A stretch of 41,734 nucleotides of DNA, taken from positions 1 through 41,734 of the forward strand of contig JAJQIK010000044.1 of assembly GCA_021199255.1 (NCBI GenBank), written 5' to 3'. The stretch's first letter is position 1; each line of letters opens with the position of its first letter. The position numbers were made by a program, and so were the translations under genes. The DNA comes from Clostridiales bacterium. GTDB taxonomy: Bacteria; Bacillota; Clostridia; Lachnospirales; Lachnospiraceae. Positions 14,779-23,827 of this stretch are shown piece by piece. Under the pieces are notes generated by a model. It searched no databases and had not been told where the DNA came from. It saw only the letters and a program-made list of their open reading frames with translations.

Positions 14779-14807
14779 ATTTTAACATTTTTCCTGATTT
14801 TACGTAA
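14779..14807 (-). promoter_or_regulatory. Possible promoter of the 79-residue gene
   Basis: -35 TTACGT (14802-14807), 17-nt spacer, -10 TAAAAT (14779-14784), within the gltD downstream region. Start near 14772 would place the hairpin at about +35. Confidence 0.45.
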
Positions 14808-14870
14808 GCGTTTTTTATATTACGTTTTTTCGTTTCGTCCATGTAGAGCACTCTGCTTTATCCGCGCCGC

Positions 14871-16364
14871 CTACTGGATATACATGTTTGTATACCCCAT
14901 CAGGCTTTCGTCCACTTCCCTGGCGCACTCCCTGCCCTGCCTGATTGCTTTGACGACGAGGGATTGTCCGATGTGCATATCGCCCGCGGTAAACACTTTC
15001 TCCGTGCTGGTGGCAAATCTGCCGGCCTCTGTCTTGACATTCGTCCTGCCGTCCAGGGCTACCTTAAAGGCGTCCGTCACATATTTCTGGCTGCCTAAGA
15101 AGCCCGCCGCAATCAATACGACCTGCGCGTCCAGAAGCTTCTCGGAGCCTGCCACCTCTTTCATATTCATACGCCCCGTCTGGGGATCTTTTTCCCAAGT
15201 CAGGGACACAATCTTAACGGCTTTCAGGTTTCCGTTTTTATCCTTGATAAACTCCTTCACCGTGGACTCATAGATGCGGGGGTCATGGCCGTACACGGCG
15301 ATAGCTTCCTGCTGGCCGTAATCGGTCTTGCAGACCTTCGGCCATTGAGGCCATGGATTATTCTCAGCCCGCTGATCCGGCGCCTTGGGCATCATCTCGA
15401 TCTGGGTGACGGACTTCGCGCCATGGCGGATAGCCGTCCCCACACAGTCGTTGCCGGTATCGCCGCCGCCGATAATGACCACGTCTTTGCCCTTAGTGTC
15501 CACATACAGCTTATCCTTAAAATCAGAATCCAACAGGCTCTTGGTATTGCGGGTCAGGAAATCCACTGCAAAATAGATTCCCCCGGCGTCTCTTCCCGGC
15601 GCGTTGATATCACGGGGATTAGAGGAACCGCAGCAAAGCACCACCCGGTCGAACTCCTTTAACAGCTTATCCGCTTTTACGTCCTTGCCGATATCGCTGT
15701 TAGTCACAAAGGTAACGCCCTCTTCTTCCATCACCTTGATTTTCCGGTCGATAATATGCTTCTCCAGCTTCATATTTGGAATCCCATACATCAACAAACC
15801 GCCGATCCTGTCAGAGCGCTCAAAAACCGTTACCAGATGGCCTCTCTTGTTGAGCTGATCCGCCACCGCAAGCCCGGAGGGGCCGCTTCCTACCACCGCC
15901 ACTGTTTTGCCGGTTCTCACCTTCGGCGGATTGGCAACCGCGTATCCCTTTTCATAAGCGTTTTCGATAATCGCGTACTCATTCTCCTTAGTAGAAACCG
16001 GATCGCCGTTCAGGCCGCAGGTGCAGGCCGCCTCGCACAGCGCGGGGCACACCCTGGACGTAAATTCCGGAAAATTATTGGTCTTATGCAGACGGTTATA
16101 TGCCTGCTCCCAGTTGCCGGTAAATACAAGATCGTTCCACTCCGGCACCAGATTGTGCAGCGGACAGCCGGAAGTCATGCCGCACAGCGTCATTCCCGAC
16201 TGACAGAACGGTACGCCGCAGTCCATACAACGCGCGCCCTGTAATCTCTGCTCTTCCATGGACAAGTGCTCATGAAATTCATTAAAGTTCTTAATGCGCT
16301 GTTTCGGGCTCACATCTTTGGAGACCCTGCGCTCATATTCCATAAATCCAGTTGGTTTTCCCAT
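14871..16364 (-). CDS. gltD: Glutamate synthase small subunit (GltD)
   Basis: NAD(P)H- and FAD-binding subunit that feeds electrons to GltB for glutamate formation from 2-oxoglutarate and glutamine. 497 residues. The N-terminal Fe-S region has C46, C49, C54 and C67, plus a later CPALCEAACTCG group. An FAD site VVGSGPSGLAVADQL is near 155 and an NAD(P)H site VIIGGGDTGNDC near 295; the C-terminal AAGFLGSQ and TAGDMHIGQSLVVKAIRQGR are typical. GGAAAGGAAG precedes ATG 16364. It lies 75 nt after gltB in one operon. Confidence 0.95.
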   Translation of the reverse strand: MGKPTGFMEYERRVSKDVSPKQRIKNFNEFHEHLSMEEQRLQGARCMDCGVPFCQSGMTLCGMTSGCPLHNLVPEWNDLVFTGNWEQAYNRLHKTNNFPEFTSRVCPALCEAACTCGLNGDPVSTKENEYAIIENAYEKGYAVANPPKVRTGKTVAVVGSGPSGLAVADQLNKRGHLVTVFERSDRIGGLLMYGIPNMKLEKHIIDRKIKVMEEEGVTFVTNSDIGKDVKADKLLKEFDRVVLCCGSSNPRDINAPGRDAGGIYFAVDFLTRNTKSLLDSDFKDKLYVDTKGKDVVIIGGGDTGNDCVGTAIRHGAKSVTQIEMMPKAPDQRAENNPWPQWPKVCKTDYGQQEAIAVYGHDPRIYESTVKEFIKDKNGNLKAVKIVSLTWEKDPQTGRMNMKEVAGSEKLLDAQVVLIAAGFLGSQKYVTDAFKVALDGRTNVKTEAGRFATSTEKVFTAGDMHIGQSLVVKAIRQGRECAREVDESLMGYTNMYIQ

Positions 16365-16439
16365 ACTCTTTTCTTCCTTTCCTTGACCGCAGTCATGCCT
16401 TTTACGAAGGTACAGCCTCTGCTTTGTACGGCAGCATGG

Positions 16440-19400
16440 TTAATGCTTTTGATTCGCATAGAAAGCCTCGATCTGCGCCTGCTCCGCGCTCAGACCCTTT
16501 TCCTCCATCTGCACGATCAGCTTCAACATTCTCTCATAATCGTGGGGAATAATCTTCTTAAACTTCGGCAGATACTCTCCGAAATTGTCCAGAATTTCCT
16601 TTCCCTTCACTGAATTGGTATAAGCTACGTGTTCCTTGATCATTTGCTTGAGTTCAAGAACATCATATTTGGAAGTAATTTCATAGGAAGAAACCATTTC
16701 CTTGTTGGTCTTGGTGTACAGGTCGTTGTTTTCGTCCAGCACATAAGCGATACCGCCGCTCATGCCCGCCGCAAAGTTCTTGCCGACGGAACCGATGACA
16801 ACCACGCGCCCGCCTGTCATGTATTCACAGCCGTGATCGCCCACGCCCTCTACTACCGCATTAGCGCCGGAGTTACGCACGCAGAAACGCTCCCCTGCCA
16901 CACCGTTAATAAACGCCTTACCGGAGGTCGCGCCGTACAGCGCCACGTTGCCGATAATAATGTTTTCATCCTGCTTAAACTTAGAGCCCTTGGGCGGATA
17001 TACCACCAGCTTGCCGCCGGACAAGCCCTTTCCGAAATAATCGTTGGAGTCGCCCACCAGCTCCAGGGTAAGCCCCTTCGGGATAAAAGCGCCGAAGCTC
17101 TGTCCGCCGGAACCGTTGCAGAGAATCCTGTAGGTATCCTCCTCCAGCGTATCGCCAAATCTTCTGGTAATCTCAGAGCCGAGAATGGTGCCGAAGGTAC
17201 GGTCGGTGTTGCCCACGTCTACCTCCAGACTTCTCTTCTGCCCGGACTCCAGAGCCTTGGACAACTGCTTTAACAGCACTTTTTCATCTAACGTCTTCTC
17301 TAACTGGAAGTCATAGACCTGTTTGGGGTCGAAAATACATTTCTCCTTGCTGCCCTCGTAAGGGTTGGTCAAAATCAGGCTCAAATCGATCTGCTGCTGC
17401 CGTTTGCTCAGATTCTCTTTCCGCTTCAAAAGATCGGTTCTGCCTACCAGTTCGTCCACCGTGCGGACGCCCAGCTTCGCCATATACTCTCGCAGCTCCT
17501 GCGCAATAAACTTCATGAAGTTTTCCACATACTCAGGCTTCCCGGCGAAACGCTTGCGAAGCTCCGGGTTCTGCGTCGCCACGCCCACCGGACAGGTATC
17601 CAGATTGCACACTCTCATCATCACGCAGCCCATGGTAACAAGGGGTGCGGTTGCAAAACCAAATTCCTCCGCGCCGAGAATCGCCGCGATAGCCACGTCG
17701 CGCCCGCTCATAAGCTTGCCGTCCGTCTCAATCCTTACCTTATTGCGGAGTCCGTTCTGAATCAGCGTCTGATGCGTCTCCGCCAGGCCAAGCTCCCAGG
17801 GAAGCCCCGCGTTATGAATGGAGTTGCGGGGCGCCGCGCCGGTACCGCCGTCATAGCCGGATACCAGAATAACCTGCGCGCCTGCCTTGGCAACGCCCGC
17901 CGCTACCGTACCAACGCCCGCCTCGGACACCAGCTTTACGGAAATACGCGCTTTGGTATTGGCATTTTTCAAATCATATATCAACTGCGCCAGATCCTCG
18001 ATAGAATAAATATCATGATGAGGCGGCGGGGAAATCAAGCCTACGCCGGGAGTGGAATGTCTGGTTTTCGCAATCCACGGATAGACCTTGCCGCCGGGCA
18101 GATGCCCGCCCTCGCCGGGCTTCGCCCCCTGCGCCATCTTAATCTGGATCTCCTGGGCGCTGTTCAAATATTCGCTGGTAACGCCGAAACGGCCGGAGGC
18201 CACCTGCTTGATCGCAGAACAGCGGTTTTGCCCGTCCGCCCCGATTGTCAGCCTTTCTTTATCTTCTCCGCCCTCGCCGGAATTGGATTTGCCGTGCAGA
18301 CGGTTCATGGCAATCGCCATAGTCTCATGGGCTTCCTTGGAAATGGAGCCATAGGACATAGCGCCTGTTTTAAATCTGGTGACGATCTTGTCAACGCTCT
18401 CCACTTCCTCGATCGGCACAGGCGTCTTCGCATAATTAAAGTCCATCAGCCCCCGCAGATTCTTAATGCTTTCCTCATTATTGACCGCTGCGGTATACTG
18501 CTTAAACAGCTCGTAATCCCCGCGCCTTGTTGACTCCTGCAGCAAATGAATTGTCTCCGGATTATAAAGATGCTCATCTGCGCCGCTTCTCATCTGATGA
18601 TGCCCCGGATTATCCAGCGTCAGATCCGTGGATAGACCCAATGGGTCAAAAGCCATGGAGTGAAGCGTATCCACTTCCTTTTCAATATCCTTCAGGGTAA
18701 TCCCGCCTACGCGGCATACGGTATTGGTAAAATATTTGTTAATCACGTCCTTATCAATTCCGATTGCCTCGAAAATCTTAGAGCCCTGATAGGACTGGAT
18801 CGTGGAGATACCCATCTTGGACGCGATTTTCACGATACCGTGCAGGATCGCGTCGTTATAGTCAGCAACCGCCGCATAATAATCCTTATCCAGCATATGA
18901 TTGTCGATCAGCTCTTTAATGCTCTCCTGCGCCAGATAGGGATTAATCGCCGAAGCGCCGAAGCCCAATAAAGTGGCGAAGTGATGTACCTCGCGGGGCT
19001 CCGCGGATTCCAGAATAATATCCATGCTGGTTCTCTTCTTCGTGCTTACCAGATGCTGCTGCAGCGCGGATACGGCAAGCAGGGAGGGAATCGCCACACG
19101 ATTCTCATCTACGCCGCGATCCGACAGGACGATAATATTGGCGCCGTCCCGATACGCCCTGTCCACCTCTACAAACAGCCGGTCAATGGCCTTTTCCAGA
19201 CTTGTGTTCTTATAATAGGTAATGGGAACCTCTTCTACCTTAAACCCTTCCGCTTTCATGTTCTTGATTTTCAGAAGGTCTGTACTGGTCAGGATAGGAT
19301 TATGCACCCTCAGCATATTGCAGTTCTCAGGCATCTCTTCCAGTAAGTTGCCGTCGCCGCCCAGATAGACGGTCGTAGAAGTGACCACCTCCTCACGGAT

Positions 19401-20987
19401 AGCGTCGATAGGAGGATTGGTAACCTGCGCAAAAAGCTGCTTGAAATAATGGAACAACGGGTGATGCGCCTTGGACAACACCGGAATCGGCGTGTCCACA
19501 CCCATAGCGGCAATGGCCTCCGCGCCGTTTTTCGCCATGGGGAGAATACTCAGCTTCAGCTCCTCATAGGTGTAACCGAAAGCCTTCTGCATACGCTGCC
19601 TTTCCTCATAGGTAAATTCCGGCACGCGCTGATTGGGAATCTTCAAATCCTTCAACGCCACCAGACGGCTGTCCAGCCATTCGCCGTAAGGCTGTGCGGA
19701 AGCGTATTTCTCCTTAATTTCATCATCATCGATCACTCTGCCCTGCACGGTATCCACCAGCAGCATTTTGCCCGGGTGCAGCCTCTCCTTCACCACAATC
19801 TTAGAAGGGTCAATGTCTAAGACGCCCACCTCAGAGGACAGAATCAGCGTATCGTCGTCTGTAATCATATAACGGGAAGGACGCAGACCGTTACGGTCAA
19901 GCACCGCCCCCATAATATCTCCATCAGAGAAAAGAATGGAAGCCGGGCCGTCCCAAGGCTCCATCATGGTCGCATAATACTGATAAAAATCCTTTTTCTT
20001 CTGCGACATGGTCTTATTGTTCTCCCACGGCTCAGGAATGGTGATCATCACCGCCAAAGGCAGCGGCATGCCGCTCATCACCAGAAATTCCAGCGTATTG
20101 TCCAGCATCGCCGAATCCGAACCGGAAGCATTAATCGCCGGAAGAATCTTGTGCATCTGCCCCTCCAGATGCTCGGACTCCATATTCTCCTCCCGCGCCT
20201 GCATCTTATCGGCATTGCCGCGGATTGTATTAATCTCGCCATTGTGCACAATAAATCTGTTCGGGTGGGCGCGCTCCCAACTGGGATTGGTGTTGGTGGA
20301 GAACCGGGAATGTACGATGGCAATAGCCGATTCATAATCCTTATCCTGCAAGTCTGCAAAGAAAGTACGAAGCTGTCCCACCAGAAACATTCCCTTATAG
20401 ACAATCGTCCTGCTGGACAGACTGACCACATAAGTCACATCTGTAGACTGCTCAAAGGTTCTCCTTAAAATATAAAGCTTTCTGTCAAAATCAAGCCCCT
20501 TAGCCACATTGGCAGGTTTCCTGATAAAAGCCTGCATGATACAGGGCATACATTCCACCGCCTTGTGCCCCAATACGGACGGCACCGTGGGAACGGTTCG
20601 CCAGCCAAGGAATTGAAGCCCTTCCTTATCGGCAATAATCTCAAACATCTTCTTCGCCTGATTGCGCTGCAGCTCGTCCTGCGGGAAAAAGAACGTACCC
20701 ACGCCGTATTCTCTTTCTCCGCCAATGTCGAAGCCCAATTCTCTGGTTACCTTCACCATGAACTTATGCGGCACTTGGGTCAAAATTCCGACGCCGTCGC
20801 CGGTCTTGCCTTCTGCGTCCTTTCCGGCTCTGTGCTCCAGGTTCTCTACGATTTTCAGCGCATTCTCCACAGTTTCACGGCTCTTTTGTCCTTTGATGTT
20901 CACACAGGCGCCGATACCGCAGTTATCGTGTTCAAACTCCGCACGATGCAGCGGCGCCTCCGGAACGGTCATTTTCGCATCAAACAT
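16440..20987 (-). CDS. gltB: Glutamate synthase large subunit (GltB)
   Basis: 1515-residue glutamine-dependent amidotransferase and synthase. The class II glutaminase nucleophile is Cys23 (DNCGIGACVN), so 22 residues are a removable propeptide. The central domain, FMN-binding synthase domain (KPGEGGHLPGGKVYPWIAKTR, VSGYDGGTGAAPR) and the 3Fe-4S motif CNLDTCPVG near residue 1140 follow, then the C-terminal GXGXG beta-helix. Full length, no frameshift. AGGAGG lies 7 nt before ATG 20987. Promoter 21130-21158, a leader hairpin with T5 (21077-21122) and two CodY-like boxes lie upstream, so regulation by nutrient status and attenuation is likely. Confidence 0.97.
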   Translation of the reverse strand: MFDAKMTVPEAPLHRAEFEHDNCGIGACVNIKGQKSRETVENALKIVENLEHRAGKDAEGKTGDGVGILTQVPHKFMVKVTRELGFDIGGEREYGVGTFFFPQDELQRNQAKKMFEIIADKEGLQFLGWRTVPTVPSVLGHKAVECMPCIMQAFIRKPANVAKGLDFDRKLYILRRTFEQSTDVTYVVSLSSRTIVYKGMFLVGQLRTFFADLQDKDYESAIAIVHSRFSTNTNPSWERAHPNRFIVHNGEINTIRGNADKMQAREENMESEHLEGQMHKILPAINASGSDSAMLDNTLEFLVMSGMPLPLAVMITIPEPWENNKTMSQKKKDFYQYYATMMEPWDGPASILFSDGDIMGAVLDRNGLRPSRYMITDDDTLILSSEVGVLDIDPSKIVVKERLHPGKMLLVDTVQGRVIDDDEIKEKYASAQPYGEWLDSRLVALKDLKIPNQRVPEFTYEERQRMQKAFGYTYEELKLSILPMAKNGAEAIAAMGVDTPIPVLSKAHHPLFHYFKQLFAQVTNPPIDAIREEVVTSTTVYLGGDGNLLEEMPENCNMLRVHNPILTSTDLLKIKNMKAEGFKVEEVPITYYKNTSLEKAIDRLFVEVDRAYRDGANIIVLSDRGVDENRVAIPSLLAVSALQQHLVSTKKRTSMDIILESAEPREVHHFATLLGFGASAINPYLAQESIKELIDNHMLDKDYYAAVADYNDAILHGIVKIASKMGISTIQSYQGSKIFEAIGIDKDVINKYFTNTVCRVGGITLKDIEKEVDTLHSMAFDPLGLSTDLTLDNPGHHQMRSGADEHLYNPETIHLLQESTRRGDYELFKQYTAAVNNEESIKNLRGLMDFNYAKTPVPIEEVESVDKIVTRFKTGAMSYGSISKEAHETMAIAMNRLHGKSNSGEGGEDKERLTIGADGQNRCSAIKQVASGRFGVTSEYLNSAQEIQIKMAQGAKPGEGGHLPGGKVYPWIAKTRHSTPGVGLISPPPHHDIYSIEDLAQLIYDLKNANTKARISVKLVSEAGVGTVAAGVAKAGAQVILVSGYDGGTGAAPRNSIHNAGLPWELGLAETHQTLIQNGLRNKVRIETDGKLMSGRDVAIAAILGAEEFGFATAPLVTMGCVMMRVCNLDTCPVGVATQNPELRKRFAGKPEYVENFMKFIAQELREYMAKLGVRTVDELVGRTDLLKRKENLSKRQQQIDLSLILTNPYEGSKEKCIFDPKQVYDFQLEKTLDEKVLLKQLSKALESGQKRSLEVDVGNTDRTFGTILGSEITRRFGDTLEEDTYRILCNGSGGQSFGAFIPKGLTLELVGDSNDYFGKGLSGGKLVVYPPKGSKFKQDENIIIGNVALYGATSGKAFINGVAGERFCVRNSGANAVVEGVGDHGCEYMTGGRVVVIGSVGKNFAAGMSGGIAYVLDENNDLYTKTNKEMVSSYEITSKYDVLELKQMIKEHVAYTNSVKGKEILDNFGEYLPKFKKIIPHDYERMLKLIVQMEEKGLSAEQAQIEAFYANQKH

Positions 20988-21076
20988 AGCTTTTCCTCCT
21001 GATTTATTTCACCTTACAACTGATTACTTCTTCCATAAGCTTTGATACCGCGCCAGCGGACTCTGCCGACGCGCGT

Positions 21077-21122
21077 AAAAACAGGTCGCCAAAGAAACTA
21101 CATTACGCTCCTTTGCGACCTG
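21077..21122 (-). terminator. Leader hairpin/attenuator at the 5' end of the gltB mRNA
   Basis: The minus strand reads CAGGTCGC (21115-21122), an interior of 25 nt with extra AAAG/CTTT pairing, GCGACCTG (21082-21089) and TTTTT (21077-21081). The stem begins at or within 2 nt of the predicted transcription start and lies 90 nt before gltB. It looks like an intrinsic terminator in the leader. Confidence 0.65.
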
Positions 21123-21129
21123 CACCTAT

Positions 21130-21158
21130 ACTATACAACAGATTTCTCCTATTGTAAA
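21130..21158 (-). promoter_or_regulatory. Promoter of gltBD
   Basis: -35 TTTACA (21153-21158), 17-nt spacer, -10 TATAGT (21130-21135). Start near 21123. The 300-nt gap 20988-21288 holds this promoter, the leader hairpin and the two upstream boxes. Confidence 0.75.
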
Positions 21159-21174
21159 TACGAACTTTTCTTTA

Positions 21175-21227
21175 AATAGTCTGAATATTTGACTATTTTA
21201 TATTTATGTTATAATTGTCTGAATATT
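21175..21227 (+). promoter_or_regulatory. Two CodY-like boxes upstream of gltB
   Basis: AATTGTCTGAATATT (21213-21227, 13 of 15 to the CodY consensus AATTTTCWGAAAATT) and AATAGTCTGAATATT (21175-21189, 12 of 15). They share the 13-bp direct repeat GTCTGAATATTTG at a 38-bp period, and the nearer one sits in an inverted repeat AAATAGTC/GACTATTT. They lie about 17 and 55 bp upstream of the -35. Confidence 0.45.
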
Positions 21228-21288
21228 TGTATGTTTTTTCTTTCCGTCCCGCCTGATTCTACACAATTTTGTCCTGTTTCTCCATTCT

Positions 21289-22116
21289 TTATTGACTCTT
21301 TTTTTCTGATTTCGCGATTTTCTCCGCCCCTATCACGCAGGCGGCCGAAATTGTCAGCAGAATAACACAATTCATGGCCTGAAACAACCGCTCCTGTAAC
21401 CCCGGCAGATAAGCTGTCACATACACCGACAGATTTGCCGCCCCATGAAACAACAGCGGAATAAAAAATTTCCCTGTCCGCTCATACAGATACGCCATCA
21501 GGATTCCCATGCAGCACCCATAAACCGCCTGCACCGTATTCCCGTGATAAAGCCCGAAGAAAAGCCCCGACGACGCCACCGCCGCCCATAGCGGATAATG
21601 CTTCCGCATACGGTTATAGAGCAATCCCCGAAATACGATTTCCTCCGCCAGAGGCGATACGAGTCCATAAAGGATAACGCCCACGCCAAACGCCACCCCA
21701 AACTGCCGATCCGTCACCTCCCGGAAAGTATCTGAAGACTCTGCGAAGCCAATCAGGCTGAATAACACATTCAGCCCCAGGGAAGATGCAGCCGCCAAGA
21801 CCAACGTGAGCACAGGCATCGCCCAGGAAAGCCCTCCGGGCTCTGTTTCCGCCCTCTCCCTATCGCGCTCCCCCAGCTCCCGCTTCAGCATTGGTATCAG
21901 CGGCGCTACCGCCAACAGCATGGAAAGACCGCTGACCAGTCCGGTCACTGTCGCCGCATGAGCCGTCAGATAATCCCCATAGTCCGAACCGAAGCCCTCC
22001 AGCGCAGCCTGCACCAGAAACGTCAGCAGGATAAAAATAACAAAATGAAGAACATAATAGATAAGAAACGGCTGTAATACGTCCCATACCTTCTGAAAGG
22101 ATTTTTTTGTTTCCAT
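21289..22116 (-). CDS. CPBP-family intramembrane metalloprotease (CAAX/Abi-like)
   Basis: 275-residue polytopic protein with about eight hydrophobic segments. The three CPBP (PF02517-type) motifs are present: EEIVFRG near residue 158, GLFFGLYHGN near 184 and LLFHGAANL near 222, giving the Glu-Glu, Arg and two His residues of the active site. Related proteins process prenylated or peptide substrates or protect against bacteriocins; the substrate here is unknown. ATG 22116 has AAAGGA 11 nt upstream. Upstream of gltB on the same strand, but gltB has its own promoter. Confidence 0.85.
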   Translation of the reverse strand: METKKSFQKVWDVLQPFLIYYVLHFVIFILLTFLVQAALEGFGSDYGDYLTAHAATVTGLVSGLSMLLAVAPLIPMLKRELGERDRERAETEPGGLSWAMPVLTLVLAAASSLGLNVLFSLIGFAESSDTFREVTDRQFGVAFGVGVILYGLVSPLAEEIVFRGLLYNRMRKHYPLWAAVASSGLFFGLYHGNTVQAVYGCCMGILMAYLYERTGKFFIPLLFHGAANLSVYVTAYLPGLQERLFQAMNCVILLTISAACVIGAEKIAKSEKKSQ

Positions 22117-22259
22117 TTGTCAATCATTCCTTTTCATTTCCATTGTTTCATTCCTTGTTGTTATGCATATTTCCTTTTTTTAGTAATAGCATACTATCAC
22201 AGAACCCTCTGGATTTCAAGAACGTAATGGCCTTGGGATAAAGCTTTAAGAGAATTTCA

Positions 22260-22289
22260 TTGATAAAAACAGCGATTTTGTGGTAAAAT
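22260..22289 (+). promoter_or_regulatory. Promoter overlapping the first 33-bp repeat
   Basis: -35 TTGATA (22260-22265), 18-nt spacer, -10 TAAAAT (22284-22289). The -35/spacer is built from the first repeat copy. Start near 22296, at the second copy. Confidence 0.55.
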
Positions 22290-22346
22290 GAGAAAATAAA
22301 AATAGCGATTTTGCAATAAAACACAAAAATAAAAACAGCGATTTTG
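22263..22346 (+). repeat. Three 18-bp direct repeats at an exact 33-bp period
   Basis: ATAAAAACAGCGATTTTG occurs at 22263-22280, 22296-22313 (C to T at one position) and 22329-22346. Spacers are 15 nt and AT-rich. Each core is partly palindromic (AAAAT-AGCG-ATTTT in copy 2). The copies run from the promoter to the ribosome site of the ATPase gene, so they could be operator or RNA sites. No second set was found in the window. Confidence 0.85.
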
Positions 22347-22360
22347 TATGAGGAGGCTTT

Positions 22361-23689
22361 ATGTTCAAAAGGAAGATCTATGATAAGCTGCTGGAGTGGA
22401 AGAACGAATCTGATGGCAGGACAGCCCTGCTGGTCGAGGGGGCAAGGCGAATAGGGAAATCAACCGTTGTTGAAGAATTTGCTAAAAACGAATACGAAAG
22501 TTATATCCTGATCGATTTTTCAAGAGCCTCCAAAGCGGTGAAATCATTGTTTGAAGATACGTCAGATCTGAATTATTTGTTTCTTCAGATGCAATTACAG
22601 TACAAAGTGGACTTACATGAACGAAAATCATTGATCGTTTTCGATGAAGTGCAACAATGTCCATTAGCAAGGCAGGCAATCAAAGCCCTTGTGCAGGATC
22701 ATAGATATGATTATGTGGAAACCGGTTCCCTGATTTCAATCAAACGCAATGTAAGGGATATCCTTATTCCAAGCGAAGAAAGAAAAATAAGTATGTATCC
22801 AATGGATTACGAAGAATTTTTGTGGGCCATTGGGGATACCACAACAACTCCTTTACTGAAAAGAATATTTGATGCAGGTAAACCGATCGGCGATCAAATC
22901 CACAGAAAGCTATTAAGAGATTTTAGGCTTTATATGCTGGTAGGCGGTATGCCCCAAGCAGTAAATGAATATATCGAAACAAATAATTTGGGAAAAGTTG
23001 ATCAAATCAAAAGAGATATTCTGAATTTATATGCTGATGATTTTAAAAAAATAGATTCAACCGGAAAGCTATCGTATCTGTTTGATGCAATACCGGCACA
23101 GCTCAACAAAAACGCCTCAAGATATCAGGTTTCAGGCGTTCTGAAAGAGGAAAGAGCAGAGAGTGTTTTAGAATTAATTGCGGAGTTGAAAGATTCCAGG
23201 ACTGTCCTTGTTTCTTATCATGCCAATGATCCTAATGCCGGTATGGCAAATAATAAAGACCTGGGAAAGTTTAAGCTGTTCCTTTGCGACACCGGATTGT
23301 TTACTACTTTAATGTTTAAGGACAGGGACTTTACAGAAAATATTATTTACGAAAAACTGCTCAGTGATAAATTGAGTACAAATCTTGGTTACTTGTACGA
23401 AAATGTGGTTGCACAAACTTTATCAACGAATGGATACGAATTGTTTTATCATACTTTTATGAATGGAAAAACCAGACGCAACTATGAAGTTGACTTCATT
23501 TTAGCCAGAAGAAATAAAATCTGCCCGTTGGAAATAAAATCGTCCGGTTATAAAACCCACGCTTCATTAGATGCTTTTTCCAAAAAATTTTCTGACAGAA
23601 TATTAAGCAAGTACCTTGTTTACACCAAAGATTTTTCAAAAGACGAAGATGTAATCGGTCTGCCGATATACCTGGTACAATTCCTGTAA
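22361..23689 (+). CDS. AAA-family ATPase with DUF4143 domain
   Basis: 442 residues of the AAA_14/DUF4143 group. Walker A is EGARRIGKST (about 26-35), Walker B is SLIVFDEVQQCP, and the sensor-like segment VETGSLIS follows. The C-terminal half is DUF4143, ending in a nuclease-like core VDFILARRNKICPLEIKSS. The biological role of this family is unclear; members are patchily distributed and often behave as accessory genes. Base composition is clearly AT-richer than the flanking genes, suggesting transfer. GAGGAGG before ATG 22361. Preceded by 33-bp-period repeats and followed by a weak terminator. Confidence 0.85.
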   Translation: MFKRKIYDKLLEWKNESDGRTALLVEGARRIGKSTVVEEFAKNEYESYILIDFSRASKAVKSLFEDTSDLNYLFLQMQLQYKVDLHERKSLIVFDEVQQCPLARQAIKALVQDHRYDYVETGSLISIKRNVRDILIPSEERKISMYPMDYEEFLWAIGDTTTTPLLKRIFDAGKPIGDQIHRKLLRDFRLYMLVGGMPQAVNEYIETNNLGKVDQIKRDILNLYADDFKKIDSTGKLSYLFDAIPAQLNKNASRYQVSGVLKEERAESVLELIAELKDSRTVLVSYHANDPNAGMANNKDLGKFKLFLCDTGLFTTLMFKDRDFTENIIYEKLLSDKLSTNLGYLYENVVAQTLSTNGYELFYHTFMNGKTRRNYEVDFILARRNKICPLEIKSSGYKTHASLDAFSKKFSDRILSKYLVYTKDFSKDEDVIGLPIYLVQFL

Positions 23690-23701
23690 ACCAGTTGACT
23701 G

Positions 23702-23723
23702 CATAACCCCAATTATGTTTTTT
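23702..23723 (+). terminator. Weak terminator after the DUF4143 ATPase
   Basis: CATAA, a 6-nt loop, TTATG, then six T, 12 nt after the stop codon. The stem is short and AT-rich, but the T-run and position fit. Confidence 0.4.
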
Positions 23724-23762
23724 CTATGTACGGAAGCGGCTTTTTCTCCCCTTTTTCTCCCC

Positions 23763-23791
23763 TTGACAGATTCCCGTCAATCCCCTAATAT
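23763..23791 (+). promoter_or_regulatory. Promoter of thiT
   Basis: -35 TTGACA (23763-23768), 17-nt spacer, -10 TAATAT (23786-23791), just upstream of the TPP aptamer. Confidence 0.78.
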
Positions 23792-23827
23792 AAGGAAAGT
23801 AAGCATAGCTTAACGCAAACTGAATAA

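Noticed and set aside
17772-18533. 253-codon open frame antisense to gltB
   Set aside because: Shadow frame inside the uninterrupted, highly conserved gltB.
21082-21122. ANTAR dual-hexaloop element in the gltB leader (loop AAAGGA)
   Set aside because: Only one weak 3-bp stem carries the A1/G4 loop, and there is no space before it for the first hairpin.
22263-22346. CRISPR array
   Set aside because: Cores are 18 bp with 15-nt AT-rich, mutually similar spacers, and no cas genes; it fits promoter-region repeats instead.
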